Part shown: piece by piece, positions 8,857-18,454 of the stretch | Layout: each line of letters starts with the position of its first letter | Position numbering within the stretch: the first letter of the stretch is position 1 | DNA from: Cyanobacteria bacterium UBA3301 | GTDB taxonomy: Bacteria; Cyanobacteriota; Vampirovibrionia; Gastranaerophilales; Gastranaerophilaceae | Direction of reading: 5' to 3' | DNA length: 64,000 nucleotides | NCBI GenBank assembly: GCA_002361485.1 | Contig: DESZ01000008.1 | Span: 1 to 64,000, forward strand | Position numbers and translations under genes: made by a program | Notes under the pieces: model-generated | The model's database searches: none | Told to the model about the DNA's origin: nothing | The model's input: the letters and a program-made list of their open reading frames with translations, nothing else

Positions 8857-10431
8857 ATGAAAAAATTATTATCAGTATTTTTTATTTTAATGATGAATTT
8901 AATGACACCGGCAAATGCAATGAACGTAGATAAATTAATGGATAAACATATTGCGCCGGTTTTAGATTTTATTGCAAAGATTATATTTTATCCTATAAAA
9001 TACAACCATGGTGATACGCATATTGCCGTTCCTATAATAATCTTTTGGATATTGGGTGCGGGAATATTTTTCACATTTTACTTTAAAGGCATTGCGGTTT
9101 GGGGATTTAAGCATGCTGTTGATTTAATAGTAAAACCTCAAAATAACGGAGATAACAGCGGTGAAGTTTCATCATTTCAAGCATTAGCCACCGCATTATC
9201 GGGAACAATCGGGATAGGAAGTATTGCAGGAGTCGCAATATCAATATCAATCGGCGGTCCGGGGGCAGCTTTTTGGATTTTCTTCGGTGCATTATTAGGC
9301 ATGTCAATAAAATTTGTAGAAGCAACGCTTGCTGTTAAATACAGACGTTTTAATCTGGATGGGTCAATATCAGGCGGGCCTATGCACTATATTGCTCACG
9401 GTTTAACAAGAAAGGGCTTGCGCTGGCTGGGACAACCGTTATCAGTTGCTTTTGCTATTTTATGTATCGGAGGCGGTATAACGGGCGGTAATATGATTCA
9501 GATTAATCAAACCGCACATCAAATTATATTTATTACCGGCGGAGAACATAGTATATTCCATGGATTTACTTGGATTATCGGGTTAATTGCAGCTATTCTT
9601 ATCGGATTAGTTGTTGTCGGCGGGATTAAGAGTATAGCAAAAGTTACAACAATATTAACCCCGACAATGTGTGCATTATACATCATTTCAGGTTTAATCG
9701 TAATCGGATACCATTTTATGGATATTCCGACAGGAATTGCAATTATTTGCAGAGAAGCTTTTCATCCATCAGCAGTTGCAGGCGGATTTTTTGGAGTAAT
9801 AATTATCGGTTTAAGGCGTTCCGTTCAATCAAATGAAGCAGGAACAGGTGCAGCGGCTATTGTTTACGCGACAGCACAGACTAAAGAACCTGTATCTCAA
9901 GGGTTTGTTGCTTTGTTAGAGACCTTTTTAACAGGCGTTTTATGTATGTTCACATCTTTTGCAATTGTATTGTCAGGGGTTCTTGAAAGTACATCTATTG
10001 GCGAAATTTCAGGTATTGAATTAGCATCTAACGCATTCCAATCCGTTATTGTATTTTTCCCTATAATCTTGTCAATAATTGCAGTATTATTTGCAATGTC
10101 AACTTTAATTTCTTGGGCATATTACGGTCAAAAAGCTTGGACATTCCTGTTAGGTGAAGGGAAAAAACGTGTACTTGCATTCAATCTGATTTATTGCGTA
10201 TTTATTGTCATAGGCGCTTGTATGAATGTTGAATCCATAATAAACATAACAGATGCTATGATGATTGCAATGTGTGTTCCAAATATTATTGTTCTATATA
10301 TATTAGCTTCAGACGTAAAAAAAGAATTAAAAATATATTGTCAAAAAGTACAAATAGGCAAATGGATATACCCGTCTTTATTTAAAACATCTCCGGTAAC
10401 GGCAGAAGAAAGCGAGGTTGAAAATGTCTAA
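8857..10431 (+). CDS. Alanine/glycine:cation symporter (AGCS family)
   Basis: A sodium- or proton-coupled transporter importing small amino acids such as alanine or glycine. The AGCS signature (QALATALSGTIGIGSIAGVA followed by a Gly-rich GGPGAAFWIF segment), the conserved DGSISGGPMHYI stretch and about 11 hydrophobic helices are visible. The first 22 residues resemble a signal sequence, then about 35 residues lead to the first core helix, as in other members. The AAAGGA tract lies about 13 nt before the ATG, slightly far. Its stop overlaps the start of the downstream ACT-domain gene by 8 nt, so the two are translationally coupled, which suggests amino-acid-linked regulation. Confidence 0.93.
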   Translation: MKKLLSVFFILMMNLMTPANAMNVDKLMDKHIAPVLDFIAKIIFYPIKYNHGDTHIAVPIIIFWILGAGIFFTFYFKGIAVWGFKHAVDLIVKPQNNGDNSGEVSSFQALATALSGTIGIGSIAGVAISISIGGPGAAFWIFFGALLGMSIKFVEATLAVKYRRFNLDGSISGGPMHYIAHGLTRKGLRWLGQPLSVAFAILCIGGGITGGNMIQINQTAHQIIFITGGEHSIFHGFTWIIGLIAAILIGLVVVGGIKSIAKVTTILTPTMCALYIISGLIVIGYHFMDIPTGIAIICREAFHPSAVAGGFFGVIIIGLRRSVQSNEAGTGAAAIVYATAQTKEPVSQGFVALLETFLTGVLCMFTSFAIVLSGVLESTSIGEISGIELASNAFQSVIVFFPIILSIIAVLFAMSTLISWAYYGQKAWTFLLGEGKKRVLAFNLIYCVFIVIGACMNVESIINITDAMMIAMCVPNIIVLYILASDVKKELKIYCQKVQIGKWIYPSLFKTSPVTAEESEVENV

Positions 10432-10699
10432 TCAAATTATTGTAACAGTTCAGGGTGTCGATAAAGTCGGTATTGTCGCAAGTGTAACCGCAACTATGGC
10501 AAAATACGAAGTAAATATCGAAGATATTAAACAAACTCTTATGCAAGGACATTTTGTTATGTTTATGCTTTGCAATATCGAAAATTCTAAAAATTCCTTC
10601 AAAGAAATCAAAGATGCCCTAACAGGTCTTGGAGAAGAACTTGGCATGGAAATCTGGGTTCAAAAACGCGAGATTTTTGATAATATGCACAAAATTTAG
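10424..10699 (+). CDS. ACT-domain protein (UPF0237-like)
   Basis: A small protein that is essentially one ACT domain, a fold that binds amino acids and controls enzymes or regulators. IIVTVQGVDKVGIVASVTAT followed by a helix, the strand NIEDIKQTLMQGHFVMFMLC and a second helix match the UPF0237/GcvR-like type. The ATG at 10424 is chosen over an in-frame TTG because AGCGAGG sits 6 nt upstream. It overlaps the preceding symporter gene, so it may sense the transported amino acid. In other bacteria UPF0237 genes often accompany UPF0210 (DUF711); no such gene is next to it here. Confidence 0.88.
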   Translation: MSNQIIVTVQGVDKVGIVASVTATMAKYEVNIEDIKQTLMQGHFVMFMLCNIENSKNSFKEIKDALTGLGEELGMEIWVQKREIFDNMHKI

Positions 10700-10713
10700 T
10701 AATAAAATAATAT

Positions 10714-11367
10714 TTATTTAATATCAGGGAAAAAATATCTTACACCATCATCCGAACGCCACCTAACATATCCTGTTTTAGGTGTCTTATCCATATCAAG
10801 AACACTGACCAATGCCCAATTCCCTTTAATTATATTAAGATGAATTGCTTGTGGGGTATTCATTGTTGAAATAGTTTTCAAACTTTCCGGAGCCGCTTTC
10901 ATATCTTTGCACAATGCAGGAGCACCTTTTAAAAGTTTTAATCCGTATTTTTTCCCGTAAGTATTGTAAAAATTAATCCATGTCATAAATTTATACGGGT
11001 CATCTTCTCTTATCCAGCCGGTTTCTCCCGTTGAATTATTATATACAATCTCAACCCAGCCGTCAGCTATATCTACAACATTCACTAAAGCTAATTCTTT
11101 TTTTTCTACATACACGGTAAAGAAGTTCTTTGCCCCGATTTCTTGCGGGAAAAAATCATCTTCGTCATTCCATCTTATACGATACAAGATATGAGATTCT
11201 TCATCAGGAAATTTGTAAACAGTAATATCTTTGCCTACCTGATATAAACCTACTGTGCGAACATTTGTTATATTTGGCGAGACAGGTAATATATCATTTG
11301 CAAAAGCTCCGTTGCTGAAAAACATAAAAGACAAAAATAAAACAAACGATAAAAATATTTTATTCAT
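10714..11367 (-). CDS. Secreted protein with SH3-like repeats
   Basis: A clear signal peptide (charged MNK, hydrophobic core, cleavage near GAFA-N) leads to about 190 mature residues. Two segments look like bacterial SH3 domains: one around DGWVEIVYNNSTGETGWIRED and one around GNWALVSVLDMDK...GYVRW, each with the Gly-Trp pair typical of SH3b beta-barrels. Such domains usually bind peptidoglycan or periplasmic peptides. A helical segment (WINFYNTYGKKYGLKLLKG) lies between them. No enzymatic motif is visible. It lies 11 nt downstream of pheT on the same strand and may be cotranscribed, though the functions look unrelated. Confidence 0.6.
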   Translation of the reverse strand: MNKIFLSFVLFLSFMFFSNGAFANDILPVSPNITNVRTVGLYQVGKDITVYKFPDEESHILYRIRWNDEDDFFPQEIGAKNFFTVYVEKKELALVNVVDIADGWVEIVYNNSTGETGWIREDDPYKFMTWINFYNTYGKKYGLKLLKGAPALCKDMKAAPESLKTISTMNTPQAIHLNIIKGNWALVSVLDMDKTPKTGYVRWRSDDGVRYFFPDIK

Positions 11368-11378
11368 ATATTTACCCC

Positions 11379-13859
11379 CTATTCCCTGAATGAAATTTGT
11401 GCATAAGATTTTTGCAATTTTTCACGAACTGATTGCATCTGCTGATCTATTACTTCATCAGTCAATGTTGCATTTTCATCCTGCATTTTTATTCTGAACG
11501 CAACCGATTTGAATCCGTCTTCTACATGTTCTCCTTGATATACGTCAAAGATTTCCGAACCTTTGAAGATATTTTGTTTTACTGCGGTTTTAATAACACG
11601 CTGAATATCTTCACAAGAGACATTATCATTTATAATAAATGCGATATCACGTTTTACTTCCGGATATTGAGGTATGTGTTTAAATCTTGGAACAGACTCT
11701 TTAACCGCACCTATTATTTCTGTTAAATCAAGTTTGAATAAAAATGCATCTTGATTTAATTTCAATTTATCAACGACAGTCGGATGTAACTGCCCGAAGT
11801 ACCCGATAGGTGTCGGTGTTTTACCTAACAACATAATAACTGCCGTACGGTACGGGTGTAAAACATTATGGGATGAGGCTAGTTCGGTATTTTCAAGCGG
11901 AACAAATTTTATTCTGCGCATCACATCCAATTCGTTTAATAAATTTTCAACAATACCTTTTACATAGTAAAAATCAATATTGGTTTTTACCTGCCATTTT
12001 GAATTTTGGAGTTCACCTGTCAAAATTCCTTCTAATACTCTTGTTTCTTTTACACCTGTATTTTTTTCATCAGCGGAACCGTTTTTAATATATGTTTTTC
12101 CGATTTCGTAAGCCCAGAAAGTTTTCTGTCCGTTATCAAAATTATTTTTCATACAATTAAGAACGCTTACCGCAAGATTTTGTCTTAACATAGAAAATTC
12201 TTCACTTGCTGCATTTGCAACTTTAACGGCATTTTCATCATCATAAGACATTTTGAATTTATCCAATAATGATTTACCAATCAATGAGCTTGTTTGAATT
12301 TCTGTCAAACCTGCAGCTAACATTGATTCATGAACTTTACTTATGACTTTTTCTTCCTGTGACAATTCGGCTATATATGATGTTGAAGGTAATGACGGAG
12401 CAATTTTATCAAAGCCGTTTATCCTTGCAATTTCTTCAATCAAATCAATCTCGCGTGTTACGTCATAAGCTCTGAAACTAGGTACTGAAAATTTTGCAGC
12501 CATATCATTCCCGCCCAATTTTTTAAACCCGAGTTTTTCTAAAATGTTTATGCATTTTTCAGGTTCGATTTGGCAACCTAAAATTCTTTTTACTTGAGGA
12601 TATCTCAAGGTAATTTCTAACGGAGGAAGCTTGTTTTCGCCATCTTCCACAACTCCGACAACTTGAGCATCTGCATATTCTGTTAATAATTGCATAGCAC
12701 GCATTAAGGCAGGTTTTACCGCTTCGATATCAATACCGCGTTCAAATCTTGCGCTTGCTTCACTTCTGTAACCGACACTTCTTGAAGATTTTCTGTTTGA
12801 TACAGGGGTGAAATATGCTGCTTCCAGAGCCATATTAACGGTATTATCATCAATTTCGGAATTTTCTCCGCCAAAGACTCCTGCTAAACATACTCCTTTA
12901 TCTTTTGTTGCAATCAATACGCTGTCTGTTGTTAATTCTCTTTCGACACCGTCTAAAGTTACAATTTTTTCTCCTTCTTGCGCACGTCTTACACACAAAT
13001 AACCGTCTAATTTATCCGCATCAAACGCATGCAAAGGACAACCGTACTCAAGCATTACATAATTTGTAATATCAACAACATTGTTTATTGCACGAATACC
13101 TGAAGCTAATAATCTTTTTTGCATCCAATCAGGAGAAGATTTTATTTTGATATTCTTTAAAAGTCCTAAGGAATAATACTTACAAACATCTTTATCTTTT
13201 ATTTCAACCTCAAATTTATCCGTAGATAAATCTTTTGTACATTCTATCGGATTGAATTTTAACGGAGTATTGAATAACGCGCTTAATTCTCTTGCGATAC
13301 CGATAACAGACATTTGATCTCCTCTGTTTGCGGTCGGAGCAACATCAATGACGGTATCTTTTTCAAATCCTAAAACATCTTTAACATCTTGTCCTATTTC
13401 TACATTAGGGAAAATTCTGTTTAAAACAAGTATTCCGTCTTCTTGTTGATAATTTCTTTCAGATACTCCTAATTCGTCAGCAGAACAAAGCATCCCTTGA
13501 GATTCAACACCGCGGATAACCGCAGGAGTAAGTTCAAATTGTTCTCCCGTTTTTCGGTCCAAAACTTTTGAGCCAACACTCGCATAAGGAACAATCTGCC
13601 CTTCTTTTATGTTTTGAGCACCGCAAACAACCGTTTTTGCTCCGTTGCCTGTATTTATTGTTACAAGATGCAAATGATCGGAATTCGGATGGGCGTCTAT
13701 TTTTTCTATTTTTACCGTTTTTATATTGGTAAAAGATGGTTTTACGTCTTCTATTGCTTCGACTTCCAAACCGCTCATTGTCAGTTCATGTGCTATCTGT
13801 TCCGCTTCAATATTTGATAAATCTACTAATTCGTTTAACCAATTTAAAGATACTTGCAT
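11379..13859 (-). CDS. pheT: Phenylalanine--tRNA ligase beta subunit
   Basis: PheT forms the alpha2-beta2 synthetase that charges tRNA-Phe. The 826-residue protein has the N-terminal EMAP-type tRNA-binding domain (KIDAHPNSDHLHLV...VVCGAQNI), the B3/B4 editing region (YVMLEYGCPLHAFDADKL), the B5 domain, the catalytic-like core (RSVGYRSEASARFERGID) and the C-terminal ferredoxin-fold anticodon-binding domain (HIPQYPEVKRDIAFIINDNV). The ATG at 13859 is chosen because GAGGG lies 7-8 nt upstream, rather than the earlier in-frame TTG. Normally pheS is immediately upstream; here it is absent from the window, so the pheST operon is split. Confidence 0.96.
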   Translation of the reverse strand: MQVSLNWLNELVDLSNIEAEQIAHELTMSGLEVEAIEDVKPSFTNIKTVKIEKIDAHPNSDHLHLVTINTGNGAKTVVCGAQNIKEGQIVPYASVGSKVLDRKTGEQFELTPAVIRGVESQGMLCSADELGVSERNYQQEDGILVLNRIFPNVEIGQDVKDVLGFEKDTVIDVAPTANRGDQMSVIGIARELSALFNTPLKFNPIECTKDLSTDKFEVEIKDKDVCKYYSLGLLKNIKIKSSPDWMQKRLLASGIRAINNVVDITNYVMLEYGCPLHAFDADKLDGYLCVRRAQEGEKIVTLDGVERELTTDSVLIATKDKGVCLAGVFGGENSEIDDNTVNMALEAAYFTPVSNRKSSRSVGYRSEASARFERGIDIEAVKPALMRAMQLLTEYADAQVVGVVEDGENKLPPLEITLRYPQVKRILGCQIEPEKCINILEKLGFKKLGGNDMAAKFSVPSFRAYDVTREIDLIEEIARINGFDKIAPSLPSTSYIAELSQEEKVISKVHESMLAAGLTEIQTSSLIGKSLLDKFKMSYDDENAVKVANAASEEFSMLRQNLAVSVLNCMKNNFDNGQKTFWAYEIGKTYIKNGSADEKNTGVKETRVLEGILTGELQNSKWQVKTNIDFYYVKGIVENLLNELDVMRRIKFVPLENTELASSHNVLHPYRTAVIMLLGKTPTPIGYFGQLHPTVVDKLKLNQDAFLFKLDLTEIIGAVKESVPRFKHIPQYPEVKRDIAFIINDNVSCEDIQRVIKTAVKQNIFKGSEIFDVYQGEHVEDGFKSVAFRIKMQDENATLTDEVIDQQMQSVREKLQKSYAQISFRE

Positions 13860-13938
13860 TATATTTCCCTCTTTCAATATGTATTTGCTATCATACTATA
13901 TCAAAAGAGAATCATTGTAAACAAAACTGCCGTCGGAT

Positions 13939-16035
13939 TTAATTTTTTGCAATAGAATTTTTCAAATCTTCTATAAATTCTTTTCTGTATATAAACCCCA
14001 AATGCGCGCCGTTATCCACCAATACCAATTTATTACCTGCGGTTTGTTTCAATTTCTTTATCTGGTTTGGGCTTGTCAAATAATCATTTAGAGAATGATA
14101 AATTTTATAATTATCGTTATTTCTTAAATACTCGGAAATAGACACAAGGCTCGCTTCATAAGAAAGGTCATCAACCCCTGAATTTCCATGCACAAGGTAT
14201 TTTTGCGCGTAATCCTGATAGCCCATATTGTTTATTTTTGTGTATAAATCCTTGTTTTGTTCTGACAATCCGCCTTCAATTGTGTAAATTAAATCGGACA
14301 ATTTTTGATGCATTATAAAACCCGTAATCATTTTGCCTTCTTCTTCACTAAACGGCAAATTATTTATTTCAACATCTATATCATCTTTTGATTGATAAAG
14401 TTTTACGACTTTTGCGGCAGTTTCTGCAACCTTTTCTTTGAAATCTGCAGATGATTTATCCCATTCTTGTGAATACTTATCCACTTGTTTCATAGCATAG
14501 ATTAAATCGCAAGGCGGACAAATAGAAATATATTTTGTCTCACCCAAAGTATTATCACGCGACTCTGCTGATGCTATAAACAATGAAGTCAAAGCTCCGA
14601 ATGATGTTCCGATAAAAATTTTTTCCTTAAATTCACAACCATATTTTGCTTGCAATTGAGTAATTATTTTCCCTGTTATTACTCTTAATACATTGGCATC
14701 TTTTGCAGGTAAACCGGGGTGATAATCTTTTGGCATACTTTTTACAAATTCCCACTGAAAATGACTTCCCTGAATAACTACAGAATACCCCGCATCATAA
14801 AATAATTTTGCAAATGATACGGAATGACTTGCCATAACGTTTTCACCTATTGACGGAAATATTATTACAAGCGGGGCATCCGTGTCTTTTTGTAATAAAT
14901 AACGAAATTTATAATCATCCCGACCTTCAAAAAGGCTTATATGGGAAGTTTTTATTCGTTTCCCAAAGCTTCTGTTCCAGATGGATAATTCATTCCATAT
15001 TGAATCATCTACCCCGGGTAATGAAAATAATGCCGTACGCATAGAATCAACAACAGGATTTTGAGGGTTGTATCCATGCAATTTAATATCAGCTTCAGGC
15101 TTAAATTCTTCCGCACTGTAATCAGGTGATGCTAATTCGTCAAGATTTGCTCCGCCATATAAAAGATTTGGAGTTACTAATTCCGAAGAAACTTCCACCT
15201 GTACAAGCTTCTCTTGCTTTTCATTTGGTGAACTCTTTTCCGATACCAGCTTTTTGGAAGGTGTTTTAACCTCATTTGCCAGTTTTGCATCTTTGGTTTC
15301 GACGTGCAAATTTGAAATTACATCCACTCGGTCTTTGTTTGCCTGTTTTATATAATTATCAATTCCAAAAGCCTTTTTTGTAATCTCATAAGGGTCTGCA
15401 TAAGTTGATTCCACCATTTGTAACAACGGCTGCATATAAGACGTGCGGTTTACCATCAAACCGGCTTTTACCATTGCTAATATCGGAGAGCCAATATATG
15501 AACTGGGATTAAGGGCTGTATCCAATGCTTTTCCAAATAATCCGCGCAAACTTGTAAATGAAAAAACAGGCGCAACAAAATAAGGTCCGGATTTTACATG
15601 ACATTTTGCCAGTGCCTGCTCCATATTTTCTTTTGATTGTTCAATTTTAAAAATATGTTTTGCCGGGTCAAACATTCCGCCCAATCCGAGTATAGTGTTT
15701 GTAAAAAAACGAATTGTTTCATTTTTGGAAGTTTGAAAATCCTTTTGAATAAGACTGCTTATAAGTCTTATAGGGTATTCAATATTATTTGTTATGCCGT
15801 TAATTCTGTCCATCCCGTATTCAGGCATGATTGAAGACCAAATAGTATGTAACGGACGAATTGCATATTTGTTTAATTTTTGGTTAAAATTAAACATTTT
15901 GCGGTTATAATTTTCCCATTTATCTTCGCCTAAAAACTCATAAGAATAATCCGGAAATTTTGTTTCAACAGATGCTAATACTATATTGTTGAAGCACAAG
16001 CATAAAATAATAAATAACGAAATAAATTTTTTCAT
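13939..16035 (-). CDS. MlaA-like domain fused to a periplasmic alpha/beta hydrolase
   Basis: A two-domain exported protein of 698 residues. A signal peptide (1-21) leads to an MlaA/VacJ domain (about 32-237) with the family phrases NYNRKMFNFNQKLNKYAIRP, RFFTNTILGLGGMFDPA and GPYFVAPVF. A linker of about 130 residues follows, then an alpha/beta-hydrolase domain (about 375-690) with the elbow GTSFG (S478), a likely acid at D651 and H678 in NGAHLGF. MlaA removes misplaced phospholipids from the outer leaflet of the outer membrane; a fused lipase/esterase could degrade them. There is no lipobox, unlike classical MlaA. The ATG at 16035 has GAGG upstream. No mla ABC genes are nearby. Confidence 0.85.
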   Translation of the reverse strand: MKKFISLFIILCLCFNNIVLASVETKFPDYSYEFLGEDKWENYNRKMFNFNQKLNKYAIRPLHTIWSSIMPEYGMDRINGITNNIEYPIRLISSLIQKDFQTSKNETIRFFTNTILGLGGMFDPAKHIFKIEQSKENMEQALAKCHVKSGPYFVAPVFSFTSLRGLFGKALDTALNPSSYIGSPILAMVKAGLMVNRTSYMQPLLQMVESTYADPYEITKKAFGIDNYIKQANKDRVDVISNLHVETKDAKLANEVKTPSKKLVSEKSSPNEKQEKLVQVEVSSELVTPNLLYGGANLDELASPDYSAEEFKPEADIKLHGYNPQNPVVDSMRTALFSLPGVDDSIWNELSIWNRSFGKRIKTSHISLFEGRDDYKFRYLLQKDTDAPLVIIFPSIGENVMASHSVSFAKLFYDAGYSVVIQGSHFQWEFVKSMPKDYHPGLPAKDANVLRVITGKIITQLQAKYGCEFKEKIFIGTSFGALTSLFIASAESRDNTLGETKYISICPPCDLIYAMKQVDKYSQEWDKSSADFKEKVAETAAKVVKLYQSKDDIDVEINNLPFSEEEGKMITGFIMHQKLSDLIYTIEGGLSEQNKDLYTKINNMGYQDYAQKYLVHGNSGVDDLSYEASLVSISEYLRNNDNYKIYHSLNDYLTSPNQIKKLKQTAGNKLVLVDNGAHLGFIYRKEFIEDLKNSIAKN

Positions 16036-16133
16036 TTTATAATCCTCATTAAAAAGAATATTTAAAATGAACAACCAAGCCTATTGCACAACAAGAGAAA
16101 ACCAAAAGGGGAATATATAATTGTGTAAATTTA

Positions 16134-16162
16134 TTTACCAAAAGCACTTTTTGATTTAAAAT
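16134..16162 (+). promoter_or_regulatory. Predicted promoter of the DUF4127 gene
   Basis: TTTACC (16134-16139), a 17-nt spacer and TAAAAT (16157-16162). The -10 box ends 6 nt before the ATG, implying a leaderless message. Confidence 0.45.
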
Positions 16163-16168
16163 TTTTAT

Positions 16169-17503
16169 ATGAAAATTGCGTTTATACCGATAGACAACAG
16201 GCCAGTCTGCTATACTCTGCCAAAACTTATTGCAGGGATTGATGAAAGTGTAGATTTTTCAATTCCGCCAAGAGAATTTTTGGGAGATTTAACAAAATAT
16301 GCAAAAACGGAGCAACTTTTCAAATGGCTTAATGAAATTGGGAAACAAGATGCTGTTATAATTTCCTTAGATACGATAATATACGGCGGTTTAATCTCCT
16401 CAAGAAGATGCGGCTTATCTTATAAGGAATTAGAAAAAAGAGTTTTTAAATTAAGAGAAATTTTATCCGAAATAAATGCAGACATATATGCATTTTCAAG
16501 TATAATGAGAATTTCTGACAATAATTATAACGAAGAAGAAAAAGAATACTGGTCACAATACGGTAAAAAGATATTCAAATATTCTTATGATTCACATAAA
16601 TACAGACACGCAAAACCGGACGTTCCGCAAGAAATTTTAGAAGATTATTTAGCCACAAGAAGAAGAAATTTTGAGATTAATAAATTATTTTTATCACTCC
16701 AAAAAGAAGGTTTATTCAATACTTTAATCTTTTCAAAAGACGACTGCGCGGAATTCGGGTTGAACGTACAAGAAGCACAAGAATTAGAAAAGCTCGGCGG
16801 TTATACAAAGACAGGAGCAGACGAAATTCCGTTAAGTTTGTTAGCACGTGCAATTCAAAAAGAAATCAAAATTTGCCCGATATTTACGGAACCCGAATAC
16901 AAACATCTTATTTCAAATTACGAAGATATATCTATTGAAGCTTCCGTAAAAAGCCAAATAGAATTAGCAGGTTGTAAAATTTCTTCAAAAGAAGATGCAG
17001 ATATTTTGCTTTATATAAATAATTTTAAAAACAAACAGGGCGAAATCGTTATGAAAATCGACACCGAAAAATTTTCAAAAGAATTTACAATACCGCAAAA
17101 GCCGTATATGATAGCGGATGTTCGATTTGCAAACGGCGCTGATAACAATTTTGTTACCGAATTTTTGAAAAATAATATATCGGATGATAAATTTTACGGT
17201 TACAGTGCTTGGAATACGTCGGCAAACACTCTCGGAAGCTTGATTTGTGCAGCAAAATTTAAATTTCACACTAAAAATTATAATAAAGAAAGCTTTGACA
17301 AAATACAGATTACAAGATTTATAGATGATTGGGGCTATCAGGCGAACGTAAGACAATTGTTACAAAATACTGATATTAGTCTTTTAACCGAGAAAATAAA
17401 GCCTTATGAGCAAAAAATAAAACAAATATTCTCGTATAACGGCGAGGTGAAATATTCATTCCCTTGGAACAGACTGTTTGAGGTGGAAATTGAGTTTAGT
17501 TGA
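16169..17503 (+). CDS. DUF4127 family protein
   Basis: A cytoplasmic protein of unknown function belonging to DUF4127. Recognisable family segments are KIAFIPIDNRPVCYTLPKL at the N-terminus, DAVIISLDTIIYGGLISSR, the DDCAEFG segment, and GADEIPLSLLARA near the centre. The conserved acidic residues and the ASP/ASN-rich loops suggest a metal- or sugar-binding enzyme, but no reaction is established. The ATG directly follows a -10-like box and has no Shine-Dalgarno, so it is probably read from a leaderless message. The 3' end overlaps the following MntP-like gene by about 14 nt, indicating coexpression. Confidence 0.82.
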   Translation: MKIAFIPIDNRPVCYTLPKLIAGIDESVDFSIPPREFLGDLTKYAKTEQLFKWLNEIGKQDAVIISLDTIIYGGLISSRRCGLSYKELEKRVFKLREILSEINADIYAFSSIMRISDNNYNEEEKEYWSQYGKKIFKYSYDSHKYRHAKPDVPQEILEDYLATRRRNFEINKLFLSLQKEGLFNTLIFSKDDCAEFGLNVQEAQELEKLGGYTKTGADEIPLSLLARAIQKEIKICPIFTEPEYKHLISNYEDISIEASVKSQIELAGCKISSKEDADILLYINNFKNKQGEIVMKIDTEKFSKEFTIPQKPYMIADVRFANGADNNFVTEFLKNNISDDKFYGYSAWNTSANTLGSLICAAKFKFHTKNYNKESFDKIQITRFIDDWGYQANVRQLLQNTDISLLTEKIKPYEQKIKQIFSYNGEVKYSFPWNRLFEVEIEFS

Positions 17504-18032
17504 TATTATATTACTTTCAATAGCATTAGGGATTGATTGCCTTATAGTTTCTTTTTCACAAGGGTTAATATTTAAATCGCAACGTGTAAAAAATTCGTTC
17601 AATCTTGCATTTTTTATGGGATTATTTCAGGGGTTGATGCCTGTTATAGGTTATATTGCCGTTAATAAAATCTACAAATACCTCCTGCCGTATTCAAGAC
17701 ATATAGTTTTTACAATATTTTTCATAATCGGACTGCATTTTATTCTGGATGCAATCCGTAACGAACAAAAACAAGAAATATGCTGCATCGGGATAAAATG
17801 TTTGATAAGTTTAAGTATTGCAACAAGTATGGATGCACTTATTGCCGGCACAACAATAAAATTAACTTCAACAAGCTTATTATTATGTTGTTTGCTTTTC
17901 GGGTTATTTTCGTTTGTAATGTCAGAATTGGGATTTTGGTTCGGGAATTTCATAAAAAATATCCCCGCGAAATTTCTTCAAATTTTCGGAGGGATAATAC
18001 TGATAGTGCTCGCTTTTAAAGCGCTAAACTAA
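17490..18032 (+). CDS. MntP/YtaF-like membrane protein
   Basis: A six-helix membrane protein related to the manganese exporter MntP and the sporulation protein YtaF. Two halves each carry an acidic-helix motif: ALGIDCLIVSFSQGL in the first and IATSMDALIAGTTIKL in the second, matching the internal-repeat design of the family with membrane-embedded Asp residues that bind cation. The probable start is TTG at 17490, with GAGG 6 nt upstream inside the end of the preceding gene; no ATG is available. Cation export, probably Mn2+, is inferred from the family. Coupling with DUF4127 hints that that protein may also relate to metal handling, but this is speculation. Confidence 0.75.
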   Translation: MSLVDIILLSIALGIDCLIVSFSQGLIFKSQRVKNSFNLAFFMGLFQGLMPVIGYIAVNKIYKYLLPYSRHIVFTIFFIIGLHFILDAIRNEQKQEICCIGIKCLISLSIATSMDALIAGTTIKLTSTSLLLCCLLFGLFSFVMSELGFWFGNFIKNIPAKFLQIFGGIILIVLAFKALN

Positions 18033-18039
18033 AGGATTC

Positions 18040-18276
18040 CTACACTTCTACAAACAACCTTCTTCCTACAATATTTTGTTTACCGTTGTAGTATCCGGCA
18101 AAATATCCGCCTTTTACAGGTCTGTTTTTAGCGTAATACTGAGAAGAATAATTATTTCCGTTATAATTAACAAACGGATTGTTGCCGTATGATGAGCTCT
18201 CTCTAACAACCGGAGATGTTGTTGTCACTGCCGGTGATTGAAATACATTTGATAATAAATTTACAAGACCTGCCAT
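18040..18276 (-). CDS. Small Asn/Tyr/Gly-rich protein of unknown function
   Basis: A 78-residue protein without a signal peptide or membrane span. The N-terminal 15 residues could form an amphipathic helix (MAGLVNLLSNVF), the middle is rich in Ser, Asn, Tyr and Gly and is probably disordered, and the end (QNIVGRRLFVEV) looks like a beta strand. An AAAGG ribosome site lies about 9 nt before the ATG. It is convergent with the MntP-like gene. I do not recognise the family. The N-terminus resembles that of the 419-residue protein at 38.3-39.5 kb (short MGLIS/MAGLV start followed by a polar stretch). Confidence 0.5.
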   Translation of the reverse strand: MAGLVNLLSNVFQSPAVTTTSPVVRESSSYGNNPFVNYNGNNYSSQYYAKNRPVKGGYFAGYYNGKQNIVGRRLFVEV

Positions 18277-18454
18277 ATTTATAAAACCTTTCTACATATC
18301 TCTATAATAATAGAATTTACTTTGTCATTATTATAACATTAAAAATTCTTAAATATTACAATATCTTTACAAAAATCATATATTTTATGTAGTTAATTTA
18401 ACTATATATACCCCTGGTTATAAAAATATTTTTTATTTATGTTAATATCACAAT

